A stretch of DNA of 23,699 nt from the NCBI GenBank assembly GCA_038213435.1, contig JBBQTI010000057.1, positions 1 through 23,699 of the forward strand. Reading direction: 5' to 3'. The number at the start of each line of letters is the position of its first letter. Positions within the stretch are counted from its first letter, which is position 1. Below the pieces are notes generated by a model. That model made no database searches. It had not been told where the DNA came from and saw only the letters and a list, made by a program, of their open reading frames with translations. This stretch comes from PALSA-610 sp038213435. GTDB lineage: Bacteria > Actinomycetota > Acidimicrobiia > IMCC26256 > PALSA-610. Positions 14,602 to 23,255 of the stretch are shown here, one piece after another. A program made the position numbers and the translations under genes.

Positions 14602-15591
14602 ATGGCGTACCCAGCGGTGCGCAAGGTCTTCACGGTCGTCGGAGTGCTGGCCTTGACGATGATCGCAGTCTCGTGTTCGGGCGGCGCCAAGCGTGTGACT
14701 GCGGGGCCTCCTTCGACGCGATCACCCGGGGATTTGTCGCTGACGACGTCTTCCTCACCTTCGACGAGGCGATCGTCAACGACGCCTTCGACGAAGCGCG
14801 GGTCGACCCCCACTTCGACCACGCGTAAAACGGCATCGTCGACCCCTCTGGGAACTGCACTGGTGCCGTTGGAGGGGTCACCCTCGTCGTCGCCGGACTC
14901 GATCGCGACCTCGCCGACGATCGCGCCATTGCGTATCACGACCCCGCGCACCTCGCCGCCCACGCCCACGACTGTGGCCGGGCCGCGGCCGTACGACCCT
15001 TCGAAACCGATCGATCTGAGCGGCACGCCCGGCGTCACCTCCGCGCAGCAGGCCCGGGCCGAGGAGTTGGTGAGAGACACGCTGAGAGATCTGCCGAAGT
15101 ATGCCGATTCCCAGGTTGCGTATGCCGCGGGGTATCGCTCGATCGGTGACCGCGCGACCGGAGACGAGCACTACGTGAACTGGGCCTACGTCGACGACGG
15201 CCGGATCCTCGACTCGAAGTATCCGGAGTCGTTGGTCTACGAGTATCGAAACGGCAGGCAGACGTTGGTCGCCGCGATGTACATGATGCCGTTGGGAACT
15301 CGCTTCACCGATGCGCCGGATGTGGGCGGCGCGCTCACGCAGTGGCACGTCCACAACGACTTGTGTCTCATCGACAGTCCGAGCGACCCGTTGCAGAAGC
15401 TCGTGTCGTCGCTCGTCGCGGTCAACGGGACGTGTCCGACGGGCACGACGAAGGCCGGCTCCTCGCCCATGCTGCACGTGTGGATCGTCGCGAACCGATG
15501 TGGCCCGTTCGCACCGCTGGACGGCATCAGTGGCGGTCAGGTCTCGCCCGGGGAGACACCTCTGTGCGACGTGGGTCACGGTTCGGGCTGA
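14602..15591 (+). CDS. Putative Ser/Thr-rich lipoprotein of unknown function
   Basis: A 329-residue secreted protein. Residues 1-24 are a signal peptide (RKVF, then a hydrophobic core VVGVLALTMIAV) followed by a candidate lipidation site C25 (AVSC, an imperfect lipobox). Residues about 35-125 are a low-complexity Ser/Thr/Pro stalk. The C-terminal domain (about 145-329) is globular, with conserved-looking WHVHNDLC (248-255), MLHVWIVANRCGPF (290-303) and four Cys (255, 278, 300, 322). The clustered His/Cys could bind metal or form disulfides; I do not recognise the family. The ATG at 14602 has no Shine-Dalgarno, but TACGCT (14590-14595) lies six nt before it, which fits a leaderless transcript. 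It is 56 bp after the acyl-CoA dehydrogenase pair. Confidence 0.82.
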   Translation: MAYPAVRKVFTVVGVLALTMIAVSCSGGAKRVTAGPPSTRSPGDLSLTTSSSPSTRRSSTTPSTKRGSTPTSTTRKTASSTPLGTALVPLEGSPSSSPDSIATSPTIAPLRITTPRTSPPTPTTVAGPRPYDPSKPIDLSGTPGVTSAQQARAEELVRDTLRDLPKYADSQVAYAAGYRSIGDRATGDEHYVNWAYVDDGRILDSKYPESLVYEYRNGRQTLVAAMYMMPLGTRFTDAPDVGGALTQWHVHNDLCLIDSPSDPLQKLVSSLVAVNGTCPTGTTKAGSSPMLHVWIVANRCGPFAPLDGISGGQVSPGETPLCDVGHGSG

Positions 15592-15592
15592 C

Positions 15593-15958
15593 GTGGCCGA
15601 CGATCGGCCCGAACTGAATCAGATCAATCTCGTCGTGCGCGACATCGACGCGATGGTCGAGTTCTACGGGAGGCTCGGGCTGGAGATACAGCCGATGCCT
15701 CCGCCGTGGGATCGTCACCACCGCACCATCTCAGCGCCCGATGGGCTCGACCTCGAGCTCGACAGTGCCGAGTCCGCGAGACAGTGGAACCAAGGATGGC
15801 CGCCTGACCGAACCGGACCCTTGATCGGGTTTCGCGTTGCAACGCGAGAGGCCGTCGACGCGACGTATGCCGACCTCACACGCGCGGGCTACGTCGGACA
15901 ACAGACGCCGTATGACGCGTGCAGCGACACGCCGACCTCGAAGCCGCCCACGCCCTGA
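15593..15958 (+). pseudogene. VOC/glyoxalase-family protein, C-terminally truncated
   Basis: A 121-codon frame starting at GTG 15593, one nt after the lipoprotein stop. The N-terminal VOC module is clear: NQINLVVRDIDAMVEFYGRLGLEI (residues 9-32) is the first beta-alpha unit, and GFRVATREAVDATYADLTRAGY (79-100) belongs to the second. After TPYDA (105-109), where the family normally continues with an aromatic/Gly-rich strand and a DPDGN motif, the frame turns into CSDTPTSKPPTP and stops. About 20-25 residues, including an expected metal or active-site strand, are missing. The break is near 15920, exactly where an unrelated coding-like frame begins, so a deletion or recombination junction is likely. 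It is probably non-functional, though a short form cannot be excluded. Confidence 0.65.
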
Positions 15959-16203
15959 TAGGACTGTTCGCGGGCTGCGTCGATCTGCCTGCGCTCGTGT
16001 TGCGCGCGGCCAATGTGCAAGTTGACGCCGCCACCCGGGCCTGCCTACTCGACACCCTGAAGACGTCGGACGCGGCGTTGAAGGACTTCATGGCCCTGAA
16101 GATCGCCGGCAGCGACACAACCAGCCAGGAAACGACCCTCGCGGTCAGCATCAATCATTGCCGCCCCGGCGCGCGCACGGGCTTCACAATTCCTGCTGGT
16201 TGA
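15919..16203 (+). pseudogene. Probable fragment of a Cys-containing helical exported protein
   Basis: A 94-codon frame (GTG at 15919, TGA at 16201-16203) with G/C-rich third positions typical of real coding DNA here. The pattern of helices with spaced cysteines (C20, C42, C81: AGCVDLPALVLRA, ATRACLLDTL, AVSINHC) resembles C-terminal domains I associate with small secreted or lipoprotein-like proteins of Acidimicrobiia-type actinobacteria. No signal peptide is present and the frame opens inside the VOC reading frame, so it looks like the back half of a gene whose front was lost. It could instead be a chance open frame. Confidence 0.35.
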
Positions 16204-16249
16204 GCCAATCCGGCCGACGCGAGCGCGACGCGACGCGCCCGCCTGCGCC

Positions 16250-16279
16250 TTGGTCAGGCCCGAAGGCAAGGTCTACACT
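16250..16279 (+). promoter_or_regulatory. Candidate promoter of the hydantoinase/GH38 operon
   Basis: TTGGTC (16250-16255) and TACACT (16274-16279) are separated by 18 nt and match a sigma-70-like promoter reasonably. The transcript would start around 16286-16288, so the adjacent palindrome at 16287-16302 would overlap the start site, a position suited to repression. Confidence 0.45.
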
Positions 16280-16286
16280 CCACTCC

Positions 16287-16302
16287 CTGACGTCTGCGTC
16301 AG
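16287..16302. promoter_or_regulatory. Palindromic operator CTGACG-N4-CGTCAG (second exact copy)
   Basis: CTGACGTCTGCGTCAG has both 6-bp arms identical to the palindrome at 12354-12369 but a different centre. It lies 18 nt before the hydantoinase B start codon, just ahead of the ribosome-binding site. Conserved arms around a variable centre are what a protein-binding site looks like. Confidence 0.6.
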
Positions 16303-16320
16303 TTTCGCGAGGAGGAGCCC

Positions 16321-18153
16321 ATGACGAACGTCGATCTGGTGCGACTCGCCGGAAGCCGTGGCCGCATCTCCGATGCGCCAACCGCCGATCTCGTGACGGC
16401 CGAGGTCATCCGGGGCGGCATGGAAACGGTCTGCTTCGAGATGGCCGAGTACGTCTCGCGTACCGCGACCACGCCGATCCTCAACCAATCGAACGAGCGC
16501 AACGCGACCGTCCTCGACGCGCAGGGCCGGCTCGCCGCGCTTTCGGTCGGCATACCCCAGTTCATGCTCACCTCGACGTTGCCCGTGCGTTTCGCGCTGG
16601 AGTTTCTCGGTGTCGACGAGTTCCGCGAAGGCGACGTGTTCGTCGCCAACGACCCGTACCACGGCGGCGGCCATCTTCCCGACTACAACGTGTTCGCGCC
16701 GGTGTTCGCCTCCGATCCCGCGACTCCCAGCGGTCGCCGCATGGTGTTGATCGCAAGCATCCAGTGCCATCACGGCGACACCGGCGGTGGCGTCCCCGGT
16801 GGTTACAACATCACCGCCAACGACATCTGGGGCGAGGGCGTCCGTTGGCCGGTGGTCAAGGTGCTCGACCGCGGGGTGGAACGGCGCGACGTGCTGTACG
16901 CGCTACAGGCCAACAATCGCATCCCGAGCTACATCGGCGACCTGCGCGCACAGATCGGTTCAGCCCAGCTGGGCGCGCAACGGCTCGGCGAGCTCATCGA
17001 GCGTTACGGCGTCGATGCGATGGAGGAATCCGTCGACTACATGATCGACTACGCGGCCCGGCGTTTCCGCGAGGAGGTCGCGCAATGGCCCGACGGTGAG
17101 TACGAGGCCGACTCGTACGTCGACCACGACCCGCTCGGCAATCCCGACATCCACCTGCACGTGAAGGTCTCTGTCGCCGGCGACGAGCTGACGATCGACT
17201 TCACAGGCACTGACACCCGCAACGAGCTGCAGTCGTGGTCGACGTTCGGCAACACGCGCGGTTACACCGTCGGCCAGATCGCAGCGATGATGGATCCCGA
17301 AATCCCGAAGAACGAGGGGTTCTTCGAACAGATCAAGCTGATCGTGCCCAAGGGTTGCTTGCTCAACCCGGAGCCGGGCAAGCCGGTGTCGGCGGGAACG
17401 CACCACCCGGGTGCCGATGTGGGCGAAGTCATCGCCAAGGCGATGCAGTACGTGCTACCCGACCGCGCTGTGCCCCAGACGTACAAGACCGGCATCCCGA
17501 CGATCATCGTCGGCGTCGACCCGCGCACGGGCGCGTCGTTCACCGACCACTCGGCCGAGGTGTACTCGGGCTGGTGCAACGCTTCCAAGGGGATGGACGC
17601 GTGGGGCGCGCTCAACGCCAGCTTCGGCAACCTGTGGAAGGCGACGGCGGAGATCAACGAATCGCTCTATCCACACGTTCAGTGGAGTCGCGACTATCGC
17701 ACGGATGGCGGTGGTCCCGGTGAATGGCGCGGGATCTGTGGCTCGCACTACGAGAAGGAAGTCCTCGTCGACGCCAAGGTGTACACGTATGTCGTCGGTA
17801 TGAAGTATCCGATGCCGGGGATCTGCGGCGGCCGCGACGGCTCGCCGAACGAGATGATCATCCGCTATCGCAGCGACGACGAGTTCAAGGTGCGGCATAC
17901 CGCCGACTGGGTGCCGATCCACGCCGGTGAGCGCATCATGTACGACTACGGCGGCGGAGGCGGTTGGGGAGATCCGCTCGTGCGCGATCCGCAAGCTGTG
18001 CTCGACGACGTGCTCGACGAATACGTGTCAGTCACCGGCGCGAGCCGCGATTACGGCGTCGTGCTGGAGGGCTCGCTCGAGGAGCTGACGCTCGAGGTCG
18101 ACGAGGTCGGGACGCACGCCCTGCGCGAACGGATGCGGGCCGAACGAGCCTGA
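16321..18153 (+). CDS. hyuB: Hydantoinase B/oxoprolinase family protein
   Basis: A 610-residue product of the HyuB family, the partner subunit of ATP-dependent N-methylhydantoinases, 5-oxoprolinases and acetone/acetophenone-type carboxylases. It shows an N-terminal RGGMETVCFEMAEYVSRTA stretch (31-49), the metal-site region VANDPYHGGGHLPDYNV (108-124), CHHGDTGGGVPGG further on, and the C-terminal GGGGWGDPL. Length is normal for the family. ATG 16321 has a strong GAGGAGG five nt upstream, a candidate promoter and the shared operator. The A subunit begins one nt after its stop. The substrate (cyclic amide, lactam or ketone) cannot be told from sequence, and no third carboxylase subunit is present. 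Confidence 0.93.
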   Translation: MTNVDLVRLAGSRGRISDAPTADLVTAEVIRGGMETVCFEMAEYVSRTATTPILNQSNERNATVLDAQGRLAALSVGIPQFMLTSTLPVRFALEFLGVDEFREGDVFVANDPYHGGGHLPDYNVFAPVFASDPATPSGRRMVLIASIQCHHGDTGGGVPGGYNITANDIWGEGVRWPVVKVLDRGVERRDVLYALQANNRIPSYIGDLRAQIGSAQLGAQRLGELIERYGVDAMEESVDYMIDYAARRFREEVAQWPDGEYEADSYVDHDPLGNPDIHLHVKVSVAGDELTIDFTGTDTRNELQSWSTFGNTRGYTVGQIAAMMDPEIPKNEGFFEQIKLIVPKGCLLNPEPGKPVSAGTHHPGADVGEVIAKAMQYVLPDRAVPQTYKTGIPTIIVGVDPRTGASFTDHSAEVYSGWCNASKGMDAWGALNASFGNLWKATAEINESLYPHVQWSRDYRTDGGGPGEWRGICGSHYEKEVLVDAKVYTYVVGMKYPMPGICGGRDGSPNEMIIRYRSDDEFKVRHTADWVPIHAGERIMYDYGGGGGWGDPLVRDPQAVLDDVLDEYVSVTGASRDYGVVLEGSLEELTLEVDEVGTHALRERMRAERA

Positions 18154-18154
18154 C

Positions 18155-20215
18155 ATGGGTTTCCGTGTAGGAGTCGATGTCGGTGGGACGTTCACCGACC
18201 TGATCTGCGTGACACCTACGGGCGAGATCGTTCTCGACAAGACGCCGACGACCCTCGACGACCAGTCGACCGGCGTGATGAACGGTCTGGAGCAGCTCGC
18301 CGGCCGCTTCGGTATCGAGCTCGACGCGTTCTGCCGCGACCTCGACATCCTCGTACACGGCACCACCACCGCCGACAACACGATGATCGAGATGAACGGT
18401 GCCCCGACGGGTCTGCTCGTGACCGAGGGCCATCGCGACGAGATCGAACTGCGGCGCTGCCACAAAGAAGAGATCTGGGACCCGAATTACCCCGGACCGA
18501 TCCCGATCGCGCGTCGGCGGGCGCGGATCCCCATCCCGGAACGCATGAACTTCGAGGGTGAGCCGCTGCTGGCCCTCGACGAGGACGCGGTACGGCGCGG
18601 CGTGCAGCGCCTGAAGAAACTCGGCGTCCGGTCGATCGCGGTGATGTACCTGTTCTCGTTCGTGAACCCCGCACACGAGCGCCGCACCCGCGAGATCATC
18701 CGCGAAGAGTTCCCCGACGTCGAGCACATCTCCCTCTCCCACGAGGTCATGCCGCGCGGGCCCGAGTTCGAGCGGGTGTCCACGACGTTGGTGAACGCTT
18801 ACGTGGCACCGCGGATCGCGACCTACACGCAGAACCTCCAGGACAAGCTGCGCCGCGCCGGCTACCTCGGACCGTTGCTCATCATGCAATCGACCGGCGG
18901 CGTCATGCCGCCCGAGTACGTTGCGCGACGCGCGGTCACCCTGCTGGCCAGCGGCCCGACCGGCGGCGTGATGGGCGCGACCGTCGCGGCCCGGAAGGCA
19001 GGCATCGGCGACTTCGTCGCGATCGACATGGGCGGGACGAGCTTCGACATCTGCCTCGTTCGCCACGGCCGTCCCGAGATCAAGACCGACTGGAACTGGC
19101 GTTACCGGTACTACATCGGGTTGCCGATGGTCGACGTACAGAGCGTCGGGGCGGGAGGTGGATCGATCGCGCGGGTGCGTCAGGGAGCACTGCTCGTAGG
19201 TCCCGAGTCCGCAGGCTCAACTCCGGGACCCGCGTGCTACGGGCGGGGCGGAACCCGGCCGAGCGTGACCGACGCCGACGCGGTGCTCGGTTACCTCCCC
19301 GTCGACGGGTTCGCGGGCGGGCGCATGCACCTCGACGTCGCCGCGGCCCGAACCGCGATCATCGAGCACGTGGCGAAGCCACTCGGGATCGAGATCACCG
19401 ACGCGGCCTGGGGCATCGAACGCATTGTGAACTCGAACATGGCCAACGCGACGCGCAAGGTGCTCGCCGGTCACGGCGCCGACCCGCGCGATCTCGCGCT
19501 GATCGCGTTCGGCGGCAACGGCGCGGTACACGCGGTTGCGATCGCGCGCGAGCTCGGCGTCGCCCGGATCATCGTGCCGAAGGCTGCACCCGCGTTCAGC
19601 GCGCTCGGCGTACTCGTCGCCGACTACGTCGTCGACCTCGTTCGTTCGTACGTCACTCCCCTCTCGCAGGTCGATCTGGGCCGCGTGCGCGACCTCCTGA
19701 CTGATCTTCTCCAGGAGGTCGACAAGGAGCTCGACCCCACCGGCGTCGCCTCGGCCGACGTCAAACGCGACCTGTTCGCGCAGATGTGTTATCCGGGTCA
19801 AAATTTCGACATGAGCGTGCCCGTACCCGAAGGAGTCGCGCTCGACGAGCCGGGCCTCCTCGACCTCGCGGGGCGCTTCCACGACCAACACCATGCGGAG
19901 CGGGGCTTTTGCTTCCGTTCCCAGCAGCCGTTGATGCGCGGGGTTCGGGTCATCGCGCGCGGCACCACCCCGAAGCCCGATCATCTCGCGGAGACGGGCG
20001 CACTGGCCGACGCGAGCCAGGCGCGGCGCGGCACCCGTCCTGCGTACTGGGGCGCGGGGTTCGTCGACACGCCTGTGTTCGACGGCACCCACCTCGGTGA
20101 GGGCGCAACAGTCGAGGGACCCGCGCTGATCGAGGAGCCGTACACCGTGGTGGTGCTGCCCCCGGACGCGACCGCGACGCTCGACGGTCTCGGCAACTAC
20201 GTCGTCTCGGCTTGA
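18155..20215 (+). CDS. hyuA: Hydantoinase A/oxoprolinase family protein
   Basis: A 686-residue ATP-binding subunit of the HyuA family with an actin-like ATPase fold. Motifs are VGVDVGGTFTDLI (5-17), the HGTTTADNTMIEM stretch in the N-terminal domain, ASGPTGGVMGA, AIDMGGTSFDICLV and GGNGAVHAVAIAREL. Members activate a carbonyl or amide by phosphorylation during ring opening or carboxylation, together with HyuB. The ATG lies one nt after the HyuB stop, and its own stop overlaps the TTG start of the GH38 gene. The family includes many uncharacterised pairs, so the activity is inferred only at the level of 'ATP-dependent hydantoinase/carboxylase-like'. Confidence 0.93.
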   Translation: MGFRVGVDVGGTFTDLICVTPTGEIVLDKTPTTLDDQSTGVMNGLEQLAGRFGIELDAFCRDLDILVHGTTTADNTMIEMNGAPTGLLVTEGHRDEIELRRCHKEEIWDPNYPGPIPIARRRARIPIPERMNFEGEPLLALDEDAVRRGVQRLKKLGVRSIAVMYLFSFVNPAHERRTREIIREEFPDVEHISLSHEVMPRGPEFERVSTTLVNAYVAPRIATYTQNLQDKLRRAGYLGPLLIMQSTGGVMPPEYVARRAVTLLASGPTGGVMGATVAARKAGIGDFVAIDMGGTSFDICLVRHGRPEIKTDWNWRYRYYIGLPMVDVQSVGAGGGSIARVRQGALLVGPESAGSTPGPACYGRGGTRPSVTDADAVLGYLPVDGFAGGRMHLDVAAARTAIIEHVAKPLGIEITDAAWGIERIVNSNMANATRKVLAGHGADPRDLALIAFGGNGAVHAVAIARELGVARIIVPKAAPAFSALGVLVADYVVDLVRSYVTPLSQVDLGRVRDLLTDLLQEVDKELDPTGVASADVKRDLFAQMCYPGQNFDMSVPVPEGVALDEPGLLDLAGRFHDQHHAERGFCFRSQQPLMRGVRVIARGTTPKPDHLAETGALADASQARRGTRPAYWGAGFVDTPVFDGTHLGEGATVEGPALIEEPYTVVVLPPDATATLDGLGNYVVSA

Positions 20216-22698
20216 CGCACCAGATCCTGCTCGTCTCCCACTTCCATTGGGATCGGGAGTGGTACCGGTCGTTCGAGGTGTTCCGCGGGAGGCTCGTCGA
20301 CGCGGTCGACGCCGTGCTCGATCAGCTCGGGACCGACCCGGGCTTCCGTTTCGTGCTCGACGGGCAGGCGATCGTGCTCGAGGACTACCTCGAGGTGCGG
20401 CCCGACCGTCGCGACGAGCTCGTCGCGGGACTCCACGCCGGACGGCTCGCCGCCGGCCCCTGGTACGTCCAGCCCGACTCGTTGTTGCCGGGCGGCGAGA
20501 GCCATGTTCGCAACCTGTTGGTCGGCCGGGCGGTCGCGGGCGCGCTCGGACCGGTGTCGGCCGTCGGGTACGTCCCCGACTCCTTCGGGCACCCTGCGCA
20601 GTTCCCCCAACTTCTGGCCGGTTTCGGGCTCGACCCGTTCGTGTATTGGCGAGGCAACGGCTGCGAGCTCGACGCGCTCGGCCCGCTCTACGTCTGGCGG
20701 GCGCCCGACGGCACGTCGGTGCGCGCCTGGCAACTTCCCGAGGGTTACTTCGCGGCCGCCGGTCTCGACGCCGACGACGACCTCGAAGCGACGGTGGCGC
20801 GGCTCGGGCCCGTCATCGACCGTATCGTCGTCGCGGGTGCGGAGCCGGTGCTCCTGATGAACGGCTTCGACCACCTACCGGCCGACACGTCGACCGGGCG
20901 CGTCGCGGCTCGGCTCGGGGCGCGGCGGGTTCTGCTCGACGACGCGGCCGCGCGCCTGCCCGAGCCGGCGACGCTCGTCGAGTGGTCGGGCGCGCTCGTC
21001 GGCGCGCGTACCGCGAACCTCCTGCCTGGTGTGTGGTCGGCGCGGATGCCATTGAAGTTGCGGAACCGCGCGGTGGAGACGCTGCTCACGGCGTGGGCCG
21101 AGCCGTGGTCGGCGTTCGCAGGGGCGCTGGGGCTTCCCGACGAACGCCCCGCGCTCGGGCAGGCCTGGCGTTCGTTGCTGTGCAACCAGGCCCACGACTC
21201 GATCTGCGGCTGCTCGATCGATCCGGTACACGAGCGCATGGCGGCGCGCTACGACGATGCCGAGGGCCTCGGCCGCGCGACGTTGCAACGCGTCCTCGAA
21301 CGGCTCGCGGGTGCGAACGTCACGCGCGACACGCCGTGGTGCGACGAGCAGGCGATCGTCGTGTTCAACGCGTCCGCGGAGGCGCGTACCGACGTCGTGC
21401 GCGTTCCGCTCGACGCCTTCCCACCGTGGCGGGTCAGCGTCACGCGCTTCGATATGCACCCGCTGGCAATGCCCTCGTTCCGAGGTGTCAATATCGAAGG
21501 CCGTCCCGCGCGCCTCGTCGCGAGCGACGACCCGACGCGCGTCCGTTTCCTGCCGGGCATGGGAGGTCTCGACGTCGAGTTCACCGCCGCGGCCGTTCCC
21601 GCCCTCGGGTGTCGCCGCTACACGCTGGAACCCGCCAACGCGTCGGCGGACGATGTCGACGAGGGGCGCGAGATCACAGCCGGCGACCTGCGGGTCACCG
21701 CCTGCGCCGATGGAACACTCTCGATCACGCTCGGCGACCGCACCTATGGCGGCCTGTTCGGCATAGAAGACGCTATCGACCGGGGCGATTCCTACGACTG
21801 CGATCCCGATCCTGTTCGCGAGGTGCAGGTGCGCGTCCTCAGCGTGCAGCGCACGCGCCACGAGTCGGGCATCGCGCGCCTGCGGATCGCGCGCGAGCTC
21901 GACGAGATCGGAACGCTCACAATCGAAGCGTGCATCGCACCGGGCGTTCCTTTCGTTCGTTGCGAGGTTGCCCTCGACAACCGTGCGCCCGACCACCGGC
22001 TGCGCTTGCGCTTCCCGACCGGCGCGGCGGCCGACGCGTTCGACGCCGCGACCACGTTCGACGTCGTGCGTCGACCCACCACGCCGGTCGACGACACCGG
22101 CTGGGTGCATCCCGCGCCGCGCACCTTCCCGCATCAGGGTTGGATCGCGGCGAACGGCCTGGTCGTCGGCGCACCCGGTCTACCCGAGGCCGAGGTAACT
22201 CCCGCGGGCGAGGTGATCATCACGCTCGTCCGCAGCGTCGGTGCACTGGCACGCATCGAGGTGCGTACGCGCCCGCTACCGGCCGGACCCGAGATGATGG
22301 CCCCGGGCGCCCAGACACTGGGCCGGATCGCCGCGACCGTCACCATCGCCCGCACGCCGGGCGACGCACGCGCGGCCGAGATCGGACTCCAAGGCGTTGT
22401 CGGTGGCGATGCGCCGCTGCTGCGCTCGGACGCGTCGTTGCTCGAGCTGGAAGCGCGCGACTCCGCGCTATCGGCGTGCAAACCCCCGCAGGACGGTGAC
22501 GGGATCGTGGTGCGAGTCCTGAACCCCACCGACGAGCCCGACGACGTCGTCCTGCACCTGGGGCGCGAGGTGCGGCGCGCCCGTCCCATCGGGCTCGACG
22601 AGCAATCATCCGACTTCCTCGTCACGCACAACGGCGCCGATGTCGGATTCCTGGTCCCGCCGCACGCGCTGCGCAGTGTGCTGCTTTCCCTTGTATGA
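20212..22698 (+). CDS. Glycoside hydrolase family 38 (alpha-mannosidase-like)
   Basis: An 828-residue retaining glycosidase of GH38. The zinc-site motif HFHWDREWY is at residues 10-18 (H12 and D14 as ligands), the nucleophile motif GYVPDSFGH at 119-127 (D123), a conserved NGFDH at 217-221, and NQAHDSICGCS at 325-335 (H328 as a zinc ligand). The C-terminal half is the usual beta-rich region. GH38 enzymes cleave alpha-mannosides, including mannosylglycerate. No signal peptide is present, so it should act in the cytoplasm. The start is a TTG at 20212 overlapping the HyuA stop (TTGA). The family's normal N-terminus (ILLVSHxHWDREW) begins right there, supporting this start. Coupling to a hydantoinase pair is unusual. 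Confidence 0.93.
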   Translation: MTHQILLVSHFHWDREWYRSFEVFRGRLVDAVDAVLDQLGTDPGFRFVLDGQAIVLEDYLEVRPDRRDELVAGLHAGRLAAGPWYVQPDSLLPGGESHVRNLLVGRAVAGALGPVSAVGYVPDSFGHPAQFPQLLAGFGLDPFVYWRGNGCELDALGPLYVWRAPDGTSVRAWQLPEGYFAAAGLDADDDLEATVARLGPVIDRIVVAGAEPVLLMNGFDHLPADTSTGRVAARLGARRVLLDDAAARLPEPATLVEWSGALVGARTANLLPGVWSARMPLKLRNRAVETLLTAWAEPWSAFAGALGLPDERPALGQAWRSLLCNQAHDSICGCSIDPVHERMAARYDDAEGLGRATLQRVLERLAGANVTRDTPWCDEQAIVVFNASAEARTDVVRVPLDAFPPWRVSVTRFDMHPLAMPSFRGVNIEGRPARLVASDDPTRVRFLPGMGGLDVEFTAAAVPALGCRRYTLEPANASADDVDEGREITAGDLRVTACADGTLSITLGDRTYGGLFGIEDAIDRGDSYDCDPDPVREVQVRVLSVQRTRHESGIARLRIARELDEIGTLTIEACIAPGVPFVRCEVALDNRAPDHRLRLRFPTGAAADAFDAATTFDVVRRPTTPVDDTGWVHPAPRTFPHQGWIAANGLVVGAPGLPEAEVTPAGEVIITLVRSVGALARIEVRTRPLPAGPEMMAPGAQTLGRIAATVTIARTPGDARAAEIGLQGVVGGDAPLLRSDASLLELEARDSALSACKPPQDGDGIVVRVLNPTDEPDDVVLHLGREVRRARPIGLDEQSSDFLVTHNGADVGFLVPPHALRSVLLSLV

Positions 22699-22775
22699 GC
22701 GCGTAGCGATGAGATTCGGCGGGCGCAACGGTCGGTAGGGGTGAAGGGCCGAACTCCGACGACAGGAGACCCGCA

Positions 22776-23252
22776 ATGCCCCGCATCACTCCCAACCTCT
22801 GGTTCGACACCGAGAGCAAGGAGGCAGCCGAGTTCTACGTCTCGGTGTTCCCGAACTCGGAGATTCGCAAGGTCACCTACTACGGGGAGGTCGGGCCGCG
22901 ACCCGCCGGCACCGTCATGCTGGTCGACTTCGTGCTGGACGGCCAGGAGTACACAGCCATCGATGGCGGCCCTGAGTTCACTTTCAACGAGTCCATCTCG
23001 CTGTTGATCAACTGCGCCGACCAGGATGAGGTCGACTACTACTGGGCCAAGCTTTCCGAGAGTGGAGAGGAAGGCCAGTGCGGGTGGCTGAAGGACAGGT
23101 ACGGCGTGTCCTGGCAAGTCGTGCCCGCCGAGGCGATGGCGGAAATGCTCGACGACCCGGACAAGGGACGCGCGCAGCGAGCCATGCAGGCCATGTTCGG
23201 CATGAAGAAGCTCGACGTGGCCGCGCTCTATGCGGCCGCCGACAACATCTAG
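22776..23252 (+). CDS. VOC-family protein, PhnB/YjdN-like
   Basis: A 158-residue cytoplasmic protein of the PhnB-like branch of the VOC superfamily (often labelled 3-demethylubiquinone-9 3-methyltransferase). Signatures are PNLWFDTESKEAAEFYVSVF (6-25), NSEIRKVTYYGE (27-38), the AIDGGPEFTFNESISLLINC stretch, and CGWLKDRYGVSWQVVP. The C-terminus MQAMFGMKKLDVAALYAA is also standard. Its substrate is not known. The ATG has AGGAG seven nt upstream. A DUF1801 gene follows, and the two families are often small stand-alone genes of stress or accessory character. It stands 77 bp after the GH38 gene and need not belong to that operon. Confidence 0.92.
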   Translation: MPRITPNLWFDTESKEAAEFYVSVFPNSEIRKVTYYGEVGPRPAGTVMLVDFVLDGQEYTAIDGGPEFTFNESISLLINCADQDEVDYYWAKLSESGEEGQCGWLKDRYGVSWQVVPAEAMAEMLDDPDKGRAQRAMQAMFGMKKLDVAALYAAADNI

Positions 23253-23255
23253 AAG

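Noticed and set aside
20247..22499. 750-codon plus-strand frame inside the GH38 gene
   Set aside because: Arg-rich shadow of GH38 in another frame, with no recognisable motif.
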